Assembly: GCF_019145235.1 (NCBI RefSeq)
Contig: NZ_JAHSTV010000001.1
Coordinates: 651,573 to 715,572 of the forward strand
Direction: 5' to 3'
DNA: 64,000 bases
From: Pseudomonas farris
Lineage (GTDB): Bacteria > Pseudomonadota > Gammaproteobacteria > Pseudomonadales > Pseudomonadaceae
Shown here one piece after another: positions 44,589 through 52,357 of this stretch. A program made the translations under genes and the position numbers. Numbering within the stretch: position 1 is the first letter of the stretch; every line of letters begins with the position of its first letter. A model generated the notes under the pieces. It did no database searches. It saw nothing but the letters and a program-made list of their open reading frames with translations, and was not told where the DNA came from.

Positions 44589-45797
44589 ATGGAAACCACA
44601 AACGAAAAACCGAAAAACCGGCTTGCCGCCAGATCGACGCTGGATATAACGATCATCTGGCTGATGCTCGGCACGACTCTGTTGATCATCTGGCTCTCAT
44701 TCACCTACCGGACATCCTGGTCAGCCCATTGGCCAGACTACAGTCACATGGTATCGAGCCTCCCGGAGCCCAGTGCCTGGCTGCGTTGGGTCTTGGGAGA
44801 CATCAGCGAGGTAGCGTTCTACAAACATGAGTTCGCTTCGATCGGGCTGCTCGCAGGCGCTTACCTGGCCTACTGGGCGAATCGAACGGGAAAAACCTGG
44901 CAAGGTTTTACCATTTGCTACGGCAGCGGATTATGGTCATGGCTCGTCACCAGCTCGTTGCTGGGCCTGTTGTTGAGCAACCTGCTATGGGGCTGGACGG
45001 TCACGGCCACCAGTTGGCAACCCACGTTTGCAGCCTTTGTTTCATTGCCGGCGGCAATGGTGCTGATGTTTGGCGGCGGCTGGAAGGTCACGATCAATGG
45101 CGCAATCATGGGCGCCGTCTTCGTCACCCCGATGTGCTTGCTGATCGTCAATTACGTCTGCAATCCCCTCGGATTGCCGGCTGTGATCGGCAATGTCACG
45201 GGCATGGCGGTCGCCAGTGTCGGCGCTTTTCTGCTCTGCCGTTACCTGCCGAGCCTGGTGAAGTCCGACCCATCCAAGAAACCGTCCGCCCCTGTGCTCG
45301 CACCCGCCATTACCAAAACGCCTGATTATGGTGTCATTTGGAGCCTTCGCCGGGTGTTGGCCGACTTTTCGGAAGCGCCGTTCTTTGGCAATGAATGGGC
45401 CAGTCTCGGCTTGATAGCGGGTGCCTTGCTGGCTTACACCTTGAACCCGACAAGCCCGGTGTACGGCTCGGGCTTGCTGCCGCAACTGATCGCCGCGCAG
45501 GCGTTGACCTCGGCGCTAGGGGTGGTGATCTGGCGTCGGCAATGGATATTGCACGGCTGGTATCCGACCTACGTTCCGTTGGTGTCAGTCGTGCCGGCGG
45601 CCGTTCTGACGTATGGGGGCAGCTGGCAGGTCATCGCCTCAAGCGCATTGCTCGGAGCACTGATTGCGCCACCGCTGGCGTGCGCAATTGCCAAGCGGTT
45701 GCCGGCCGACATGCATGGCTTCATCGGCAATGTACTGGCCATGGCCATCAGCACGTTACTGATCATTCCGTTTATCGGGCTGCTGATAGCCAGCTGA
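44589..45797 (+). CDS. 11-TM membrane protein with tandem internal duplication
   Basis: The 402-residue polytopic protein has one N-terminal TM (about 18-38) and two homologous blocks, about 66-220 and 253-400, each with five predicted TM helices. The repeats align at RWVLGDISEVAFYKHEFAS with RRVLADFSEAPFFGNEWAS, at LLAGAYLAY with LIAGALLAY, at YGSGL, at the PAAMVLMFGGGW and PAAVLTYGGSW pair, and at IGNVTGMA with IGNVLAMA. I do not recognise the family. Location between two amidohydrolases suggests a permease or exporter for a pathway compound. The start has AAGGGGG eight bases upstream. Confidence 0.8.
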   Translation: METTNEKPKNRLAARSTLDITIIWLMLGTTLLIIWLSFTYRTSWSAHWPDYSHMVSSLPEPSAWLRWVLGDISEVAFYKHEFASIGLLAGAYLAYWANRTGKTWQGFTICYGSGLWSWLVTSSLLGLLLSNLLWGWTVTATSWQPTFAAFVSLPAAMVLMFGGGWKVTINGAIMGAVFVTPMCLLIVNYVCNPLGLPAVIGNVTGMAVASVGAFLLCRYLPSLVKSDPSKKPSAPVLAPAITKTPDYGVIWSLRRVLADFSEAPFFGNEWASLGLIAGALLAYTLNPTSPVYGSGLLPQLIAAQALTSALGVVIWRRQWILHGWYPTYVPLVSVVPAAVLTYGGSWQVIASSALLGALIAPPLACAIAKRLPADMHGFIGNVLAMAISTLLIIPFIGLLIAS

Positions 45798-45874
45798 CGA
45801 ACGTCGCGATTGGGCTGTATCACGGACCAGCTCCGGATACAGCAACTTCTCATCACAAGCAAATGAGGTATCAC

Positions 45875-46855
45875 ATGGACCTGCCCAAACTCGCCATCGC
45901 GGCGCTCGGCGGCACCGTGAGCATGCAAGCCTGCAACGCCGGCGAAGGGGTAATCCCGACCGTCAGCGGCGAAACCCTGCTGGCCTCGGTACCAGAGTTG
46001 ACGACGCTGGCACGGGTCACCGTAGAAACGCTCGGACTGTTGCCCAGTGCTTCACTGGATTTCGGGTTCTTGCTGAGCGCCCTTTCCTGGGCGAATGCTC
46101 AAATCATGCAAGGTGCGGCAGGTATTGTCATCACTCAAGGCACGGACACTCTCGAAGAAACAGCTACATTTTTCGACTATTTGTGGGACCACGACGAGCC
46201 GTTGGTCCTTACCGGCGCCATGCGTTCGGCAAATCAGGCAGGGGCCGATGGTCCGGCGAATCTACTGGATGCTTGCCGGGTCGCACTGGCTGAAAACAGC
46301 CGTCAACGAGGCGTTCAAGTGGTGATGAACGGGCAGATTCATTCAGCCAACGCCGTCCGCAAAACTGATTCATTGGCATTGCAGGCATTTTCCTCCCCTA
46401 TTGTTGGTCCTGCCGGCTTGCTGATGGAAAACACTGTCAACTATCCGCACTTGCCGGTTCAGCGCAGGGTTCTACCATTGCCTCAGTTGACCACACAGAA
46501 GATTGCCTTTCTGGAAGCGTCGCTTGGCGCCGATACCCTGTTACTCGAGAACATCCTCGAACTGGGCTACGACGGGCTTGTGATTGCGGGTTTCGGTGCA
46601 GGACACGTTTCCGGGGAATGGGCTGCTGCGATTGAAACCATTGCCAGAAAAATCCCTGTCATCGTCGCCACCCGGACGGGTTCCGGCAGCACGGCTCAAT
46701 CGACCTACGGGTTTATTGGCAGCGAGATGGACCTGATCCGTAAAGGTGCATCGATGGCTGGATTTCTCTGTCCACGCAAAACCAGAATCCTGCTGTGGCT
46801 GCTCATTGGCTGCCAGCAACAAGATGAACTGGCGCGCTTTCTCGTTCAGAACTGA
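45875..46855 (+). CDS. L-asparaginase-like amidohydrolase
   Basis: The 326-residue asparaginase/glutaminase-family enzyme has both nucleophile motifs: ALGGTVSM (Thr14) and TQGTDTLEET (Thr90, Asp91), plus LTGAMRSANQAGADGPANLLDA. The second motif has Gln where classical enzymes have His (HGTDT). It has no signal peptide, so it is cytoplasmic. Start MDLPKLA was preferred over an ATG four codons upstream, because GAGG lies correctly placed before it. It closes the four-gene unit. The true substrate may be an amide other than asparagine. Confidence 0.85.
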   Translation: MDLPKLAIAALGGTVSMQACNAGEGVIPTVSGETLLASVPELTTLARVTVETLGLLPSASLDFGFLLSALSWANAQIMQGAAGIVITQGTDTLEETATFFDYLWDHDEPLVLTGAMRSANQAGADGPANLLDACRVALAENSRQRGVQVVMNGQIHSANAVRKTDSLALQAFSSPIVGPAGLLMENTVNYPHLPVQRRVLPLPQLTTQKIAFLEASLGADTLLLENILELGYDGLVIAGFGAGHVSGEWAAAIETIARKIPVIVATRTGSGSTAQSTYGFIGSEMDLIRKGASMAGFLCPRKTRILLWLLIGCQQQDELARFLVQN

Positions 46856-46867
46856 CAAAACAGCGCA

Positions 46868-46900
46868 CAAAAAAGGGCCTGCATTGCAGGCCCTTTTTAT
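46868..46900. terminator. bidirectional terminator
   Basis: AAAAAAGGGCCTGC-ATT-GCAGGCCCTTTTTATTTT lies between the convergent asparaginase-like and zapE genes. Confidence 0.85.
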
Positions 46901-46933
46901 TTTCCGAAAAGTTCTACTTATTTTTGAATAGCT

Positions 46934-48028
46934 CTACGGCTTATGCGCCCGGGACAGAAATTCGTGTGACTGCATTTCCAGTAGGCGGCTAAGCGTGCGC
47001 TGGAACTCGAAGTTCAGGCGACCGCCGGTGTAGAGGTCTTTGAGCTCGACTTCGGCGGAAATGATCAGCTTCACGTTACGGTCGTAGAACTCGTCGACCA
47101 TGTTGATAAAGCGGCGGGCGATGTCGTCGGTGGTGACGCTCATCTGCTCGACATTGCTGAGCAATACGGCGTGGAAGATTTTACCCAGTTCGATGTAATC
47201 GTTCTGGCTGCGTGGGCCGTCGCAGAGTTCGCGGAAGTCGAACCAGGCCACGTCATCGCAAGTGCGCACGGCACGGATTTCACGGTTCTCGATCACCAGC
47301 ACGTCGTTCTCGATGGCTGCCGTGCATTCCGGCGTCAAGGCCCGGAAGCTCTTGCGCAGGCTTTCCTGGGCAGCATCATCCAGCGGAAAGTGGAACAGCT
47401 CCGCTTGCTCGAGGTGGCGCAGACGGTAATCGACGCCGCTGTCGACGTTGACGATCTCGGTGTTCTGCTTGATCAGCGCAATGGCCGGCAGGAAACGCGC
47501 ACGCTGCAAGCCGTCCTTGTACAGGCCGTCCGGCACGATGTTCGACGTCGCGACCAGGGTCACGCCGTTCTTGAACAACTCTTCCATCAACGTGCCAAGG
47601 ATCATCGCGTCGGTGATGTCGGAGACGAAGAACTCATCGAAACAAATCACTCGCGACTCGTCGGAGAAACGCTTGGCGATGATGGTCAGCGGGTTTTTCT
47701 CGCCGCCGAGGGTCTTCATCTCTTCATGCACGCGCTTCATGAAGCGGTGGAAGTGAGTGCGAGTCTTTTCCTTGAACGGCAGCGCTTCGAAGAAGGTATC
47801 GACCAGGTAAGTCTTGCCGCGACCAACGCCGCCCCAGAAGTACAGGCCCTTGACCGGCACCTGGTCTTTCTTGCCAAACAGTTTGCCGAGCAGGCCCGGC
47901 TTGTTCTGCGAGGCCGCGACCAGATCGTCGTACAGACGCTGCAAATGACGCACCGCCGTTTCCTGGGCAGCATCGTGGAAGAATTCCGGGCGTTTCAGAT
48001 CAGCTTGATATCGTTCTAGGGGCGTCAT
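46934..48028 (-). CDS. zapE: cell division ATPase ZapE (AFG1 family)
   Basis: The 364-residue P-loop ATPase has Walker A GGVGRGKTYLVD and Walker B RVICFDEFFVSDITDA with the AFG1 C-terminal domain. In E. coli ZapE joins the divisome late and affects Z-ring stability, especially at high temperature or low oxygen. Confidence 0.94.
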   Translation of the reverse strand: MTPLERYQADLKRPEFFHDAAQETAVRHLQRLYDDLVAASQNKPGLLGKLFGKKDQVPVKGLYFWGGVGRGKTYLVDTFFEALPFKEKTRTHFHRFMKRVHEEMKTLGGEKNPLTIIAKRFSDESRVICFDEFFVSDITDAMILGTLMEELFKNGVTLVATSNIVPDGLYKDGLQRARFLPAIALIKQNTEIVNVDSGVDYRLRHLEQAELFHFPLDDAAQESLRKSFRALTPECTAAIENDVLVIENREIRAVRTCDDVAWFDFRELCDGPRSQNDYIELGKIFHAVLLSNVEQMSVTTDDIARRFINMVDEFYDRNVKLIISAEVELKDLYTGGRLNFEFQRTLSRLLEMQSHEFLSRAHKP

Positions 48029-48044
48029 AATTCGTTAGCAAGGC

Positions 48045-48079
48045 AACAAAAACGGGCCGTCACTGTAGCGACGGCCCGT
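48045..48079 (-). terminator. terminator of trpS
   Basis: On the minus strand, ACGGGCCGTC...GACGGCCCGT is a ten-pair stem followed by TTTTTG. It lies about 40 bases past the trpS stop. Confidence 0.8.
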
Positions 48080-48118
48080 GGGAATGGCAATCGGCCCTTG
48101 GTCGGACCGAGCCGTTGA

Positions 48119-49474
48119 TTATTCCTGAACCGGTGTCAGGGCAATGCGCAAAGCACCGATGGCAGCATCGCGAGCAGCGCTGTCGGCGAAGGCCGGACTG
48201 TCGGCAACGCACTCGCCTTCCAGCCAGACGCTGAAGCTCAGGTCTTCACTGCGCACGTCCAAGGCTTGACCGGATTGCAGTTGCTTGGTCACTTGGCCTG
48301 CGGTTTTACCGTCGGCGAAGTTGCGCGACAGCAGCAGTTGTTCGCCATCGGCCGCCAGCAGACGGAAGCGAAAACTGCCGTCGTCTTCACGGAAGCTGAC
48401 GAAGCGCGCGGCTTTCGCAGCCTTCTTCTTGGTGGTCGCTGCGACTTGGGTCTGAGCGACGAAAGAACGCAGGCCAACCGCCTCACGCAGTTCGTGGAGG
48501 AACGGCGTCGCCACCGAACGGGCCTTTTTGGCGCCGATCTGCAGCATGTCTTCCAGATCCGCCGGGCGTTCGATCAGCTGGTGATAACGCTCGCGGGATT
48601 CGCCCAATTCGCTGTCGAGCAGTTGGAACAGACGATTCTTCGCCTCGCCCCAACTTAGGCCCTGAAGCAATTCGCTGCGGAATTCGTCGGATTGTGCCGG
48701 CGTAGCGAAGGCCTGGAACAAGGTGAACAGGTGCGAATTGTCCGGATCCTTGGCTTCGCCCGGGGCACGGGAGTCGGTGACGATCCGCGAAATCGCGTCT
48801 TTCATCTCTTTGGCGCTGCTGAACAACGGAATGGTGTTGTCGTAGCTCTTCGACATCTTGCGACCGTCGAGCCCTGGCAAGGTGGCGACGCTCTCCTCGA
48901 TCAGCGCTTCGGGCATGGTGAAAAACTCTTTGCCCTGGCCGAACAAGTGGTTGAAGCGCTGACCAATATCCCGCGCCATTTCCACGTGCTGGATCTGGTC
49001 ACGACCGACCGGCACCTTGTGGGCGTTGAACATCAGAATGTCCGCAGCCATCAACACCGGGTAGCTGTACAGGCCCATGGTGATGCCGGCATCCGGGTCT
49101 TCGCCATTTTCGACGTTCTTGTCCACCGAGGCCTTGTAGGCGTGAGCGCGGTTGAGCAGGCCCTTGGCGGCCACGCAGGTCAGCAGCCAGGTCAGTTCAG
49201 GGATTTCCGGGATGTCGGACTGGCGATAGAACGTCACGCGGTCCACGTCCAGGCCACCGGCCAGCCAGGTCGCGGCGATTTCCAGACGCGAGCGCTGGAT
49301 GCGCAGCGGGTCATCGCATTTGATCAGGGCGTGGTAGTCGGCCAGGAAGTAGAACGAATCGGCATTGCTGTCACGGCTGGCGATGATCGCCGGGCGGATA
49401 GCGCCGGCGTAGTTGCCCAGGTGCGGCGTGCCGGTGGTGGTGATGCCGGTGAGGATACGGGTACGAGTCGTCAT
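48119..49474 (-). CDS. trpS: tryptophanyl-tRNA synthetase
   Basis: The 451-residue class I enzyme has the HIGH-equivalent TTTGTPHLGNYAGAI and the KMSKS loop GRKMSKSYDN. It is longer than the ~335-residue E. coli enzyme through a C-terminal extension of about 110 residues, as in other Pseudomonas TrpRS. The start MTTRTRILTG was chosen; eight extra upstream codons are unsupported. It lies 24 bases after the hydrolase gene. Confidence 0.95.
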   Translation of the reverse strand: MTTRTRILTGITTTGTPHLGNYAGAIRPAIIASRDSNADSFYFLADYHALIKCDDPLRIQRSRLEIAATWLAGGLDVDRVTFYRQSDIPEIPELTWLLTCVAAKGLLNRAHAYKASVDKNVENGEDPDAGITMGLYSYPVLMAADILMFNAHKVPVGRDQIQHVEMARDIGQRFNHLFGQGKEFFTMPEALIEESVATLPGLDGRKMSKSYDNTIPLFSSAKEMKDAISRIVTDSRAPGEAKDPDNSHLFTLFQAFATPAQSDEFRSELLQGLSWGEAKNRLFQLLDSELGESRERYHQLIERPADLEDMLQIGAKKARSVATPFLHELREAVGLRSFVAQTQVAATTKKKAAKAARFVSFREDDGSFRFRLLAADGEQLLLSRNFADGKTAGQVTKQLQSGQALDVRSEDLSFSVWLEGECVADSPAFADSAARDAAIGALRIALTPVQE

Positions 49475-49498
49475 GGGTAATCGCTTGTCAGACTGCAA

Positions 49499-50128
49499 TC
49501 AATTCGAAAGACGCGGCAGGATCAGATCCTTGAGATCGGTCAGCTTGCCATGAAAAAAGTGTCCGCATTCTGCCACTTTCAGCAGCTCATGGGGGCGATC
49601 GAGTGCGTCGGACCAATCGTAAACGAGCTGTGGATCGATGACTTCGTCGGTTTCCGGCTGAATCAGGGTCAATGTACCTTGTTGCGGCAGTTGATCCTGA
49701 TCGCCCAAACGCATGACGGCGGGCGCGACCATGAACAAATGCTTGAGTTGTTCGCCCTTAGCTTCCAGGCGTCCGCCGAGACTTGCTGCAACAAATCCGC
49801 CGAAGGAGAAACCGAACAGGGTCAGGGGCACGTCAGGATGTCTGGCTCTCAGCCACTCGGCCGCCGCCTGGGCATCGTCGACTTCGCCAGTGCCCATGTC
49901 GTGCGTGCCTTCACTGGCGCCGACGCCACGGTAGTTGAAACGCAAAGTAATCAAACCGGCGTCGCGCGCGGTGCGCTGCAAGGTCGAGACGACTTTGTTG
50001 AGCATGGTGCCGCCCTGCACCGGGTTCGGGTGGCAGATCAGCGCAATGCCGCGCGGCTGCTCGTTATCCAGGTACAAACTTTCCAGTTGACCGACCGGGC
50101 CATCAATCACTACAGGGGTTTCGCGCAT
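49499..50128 (-). CDS. small alpha/beta hydrolase
   Basis: The 209-residue protein has the nucleophile elbow GFSFGGFV (Ser), the oxyanion-type ICHPNPVQGGTM, FNYRGVGASEG, the acid QPETDEVIDP and His in CGHFFHG. It resembles the widespread short dienelactone-hydrolase-like family of unknown physiological substrate. The start MRETPVVIDG is favoured over an upstream GTG 17 codons earlier. Confidence 0.85.
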   Translation of the reverse strand: MRETPVVIDGPVGQLESLYLDNEQPRGIALICHPNPVQGGTMLNKVVSTLQRTARDAGLITLRFNYRGVGASEGTHDMGTGEVDDAQAAAEWLRARHPDVPLTLFGFSFGGFVAASLGGRLEAKGEQLKHLFMVAPAVMRLGDQDQLPQQGTLTLIQPETDEVIDPQLVYDWSDALDRPHELLKVAECGHFFHGKLTDLKDLILPRLSN

Positions 50129-50273
50129 AAGCAAGGAAGGAACTCCGTGACCTCGAATCGGGTCGACTCGTCTAGCCAATTGTCTGTGCCAATTCTATTG
50201 CGAGTGAATCGCGGTATACAGCGCAGGTTCGAGCCGTTAACGTAAAGCAAAGCCGTTTATAGAGGAAGGACTC

Positions 50274-50708
50274 GTGGAACACTCGCTCTTAGTTTGGTTG
50301 TTGCCGACTCTTGCCCTGGTTGTGGGTGTCGCCATTGGATTCCTGATCGCTCGCCTGGTGCCGAATGCCGCGCCTAACCGCACGCAACGTCAGCTGGATG
50401 ATATTCAGGAACGTTTTGACAATTATCAGAACGAAGTGGTCACCCACTTCAACAGCACTGCAACACTGGTCAAGAAACTGACTCAGAGCTATCAGGAAGT
50501 GCAAGATCACCTCGCCGAGGGCGCCAACCGTCTGGCCCTGGACGAGCAGACTCGCCAACGCTTGCTGGCTGCCCTGCACGCCGACGCGGCGCAGGCTCCA
50601 CGGGAACGTCTGACGCCACCGCGCGATCAGGAACCGCCTCGCGACTACGCCCCCAAAGCCCCGAACGCGCCGGGCATGCTCGATGAGCATTACGGCCTGA
50701 AGAAGTAA
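50274..50708 (+). CDS. zapG: ZapG (YhcB/DUF1043) inner-membrane protein
   Basis: The 144-residue protein has one N-terminal TM (about 5-25) and a cytoplasmic coiled coil (LDDIQERFDNYQNEVVTHFN) with a disordered proline-rich tail. The family links cell-envelope synthesis with division. It starts with GTG, preceded by GAGGAAGGA. Confidence 0.9.
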   Translation: MEHSLLVWLLPTLALVVGVAIGFLIARLVPNAAPNRTQRQLDDIQERFDNYQNEVVTHFNSTATLVKKLTQSYQEVQDHLAEGANRLALDEQTRQRLLAALHADAAQAPRERLTPPRDQEPPRDYAPKAPNAPGMLDEHYGLKK

Positions 50709-50727
50709 TCAGGTTTCGCGCGACATG

Positions 50728-50767
50728 AAAAAGCCCTCGGATGAGTGATCGTCCGAGGGCTTTTTTG
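50728..50767 (+). terminator. terminator of zapG
   Basis: AAAAAGCCCTCGG...CCGAGGGCTTTTTT is a strong stem with a T run about 20 bases after the stop. Confidence 0.85.
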
Positions 50768-50804
50768 TTTCTGATCCGATATCTCTGGTGCCTGTCAGGG
50801 CCTC

Positions 50805-50894
50805 TTCGCGGGCTTGCCCGCTCCCACAGTGTTCTTCGTCGATCACAAAATAGCGGTCAAACACAAATCCTGTGGGAGCGGGCTTGCCCGCGAT
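50805..50894. repeat. REP doublet
   Basis: TTCGCGGGCTTGCCCGCTCC and TGTGGGAGCGGGCTTGCCCG are inverted about 40 bases apart, at the 3' end of the ectoine catabolic genes. Confidence 0.8.
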
Positions 50895-50948
50895 GAGGCC
50901 TGAACAGGCGACGCAGAAAGCCCATCTGATCTCAACAGGTCCAGGGAT

Positions 50949-52334
50949 TTAGCCCAACACCTCACTGGCCACCTGATCAATCGCACCCTTGGTGATATCA
51001 ACAATCAGGTCGGCCTCTTCCTCGGTCAGGATCAATGGCGGGGCGAAGCCGAGAATGTCGCCATGGGGCATCGCCCGGGCAATCATGCCGCGCTCGAGAC
51101 AAGCCGCCGACACTTTCGGGCCGACCTTCAACGCCGCATCGAACGGCGTGCGCTGCTCACGATCGGCCATGAACTCGACGGCAGCGAGCATGCCGTCGCC
51201 CCGCACTTCACCCACCAACGGGTGACCTTCCAGGGTTTCGCGCAAACGGCGATTGAGGTAGCTGCCGACCTTCTCGGCGTTGGCCGTCAGGTTTTCCCGC
51301 TCGAGAATATCAAGGTTAGCCAAAGCAGCCGCGGCACAGATCGGATGCCCGGAATACGTCCAGCCATGGCCCATTGCACCTTGGGATTCGGAGGCTTTTT
51401 CGATCACGTCCCAAACCTTTTCGCCGACGATCACCGCCGACAGTGGCGCATAGGCGCTGGTCAGGCCTTTGGCCGTGGTGATCAGGTCCGGGCGCATGCC
51501 GTAACGCTGACTGCCCATCTTCGAACCCAGGCGACCGAAGGCGCAGACCACTTCATCGGCGATCAGCAATACATCGTATTTATTCAGCACCGCTTGAATC
51601 GCTGCCCAATAACCGGCTGGCGGCACGATGATGCCGCCGGTGCCCATCAACGGCTCGCCGATGAACGCGGCCACGGTGTCCGGGCCTTCGGCCAGGATCA
51701 TTTTTTCCAGCTCATCCGCGCAGTAGCGCACGAACGCGGCTTCATCCATTCCGGCGGGAGCCTTGCGATACCAGTGCGGGCAAACGGTGTGTTTGACGCC
51801 ATCGGCCGGCAAATCGAAATGCTGATGGAAGGTCGGCAGGCCAGTCAGGCTGCCGGTCATGATGCCCGAGCCGTGATAACCGCGATCACGGGAGATGATT
51901 TTCTTCTTCTGCGGGCGGCCCAGCACATTGTTGTAGTAACGCACCAGTTTGACCTGGGTTTCGTTGGCGTCGGAACCGGACAGGCCGTAGTAAACCTTTT
52001 TCATCCCTTGCGGCGCCCAATCCATGATGCGACTGGACAGCTCGATGATCGCCTCGGTCGAGTGGCCGACGTAGGTGTGGTAGTAGGCCAGTTCCTTGGC
52101 CTGTTTGTAGATTGCGTCGGCGACTTCGGTGCGACCGTAGCCGATGTTCACGCAATACAGCCCGGCGAAGGCGTCGATGAATTCCCGGCCTTCATGGTCG
52201 CGAATACGGATGCCCGACGCGCTCTTGATGATGCGCCCCTTGAGCGCCCCGCTGGCGTGGTCATGGGCGTGGGTCGAGGGGTGCATGAAGTGCGCGCGGT
52301 CTTGTTCGAACAGCGTATCGAGTTCTTGGTTCAT
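50949..52334 (-). CDS. doeD: class III aminotransferase, DoeD/Atf type (ectoine pathway)
   Basis: The 461-residue PLP enzyme has the Lys in LITTAKGLTSAYAPL and DEVVCAFGRLGSKMG. In ectoine gene clusters the aminotransferase (Atf/DoeD) converts L-2,4-diaminobutyrate to aspartate semialdehyde, which the adjacent dehydrogenase would oxidise. The role rests on this context; by sequence alone an omega-transaminase of other specificity is possible. The start MNQELDTLFEQD was chosen, 23 bases after the ssd stop. Confidence 0.85.
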   Translation of the reverse strand: MNQELDTLFEQDRAHFMHPSTHAHDHASGALKGRIIKSASGIRIRDHEGREFIDAFAGLYCVNIGYGRTEVADAIYKQAKELAYYHTYVGHSTEAIIELSSRIMDWAPQGMKKVYYGLSGSDANETQVKLVRYYNNVLGRPQKKKIISRDRGYHGSGIMTGSLTGLPTFHQHFDLPADGVKHTVCPHWYRKAPAGMDEAAFVRYCADELEKMILAEGPDTVAAFIGEPLMGTGGIIVPPAGYWAAIQAVLNKYDVLLIADEVVCAFGRLGSKMGSQRYGMRPDLITTAKGLTSAYAPLSAVIVGEKVWDVIEKASESQGAMGHGWTYSGHPICAAAALANLDILERENLTANAEKVGSYLNRRLRETLEGHPLVGEVRGDGMLAAVEFMADREQRTPFDAALKVGPKVSAACLERGMIARAMPHGDILGFAPPLILTEEEADLIVDITKGAIDQVASEVLG

Positions 52335-52357
52335 GGCATGTCTCCTGAGAACTGGCC

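Noticed and set aside
45395..45874. 160-codon N-terminal extension of the asparaginase-like gene
   Set aside because: It overlaps the membrane protein gene out of frame; the GAGG-supported ATG at 45875 fits the family length.
48119..49474. trpS as part of a tryptophan-linked auxin island with the nearby monooxygenase
   Set aside because: trpS is the normal long Pseudomonas form with its own terminator and lies on the opposite strand beyond zapE; proximity is not evidence of a link.
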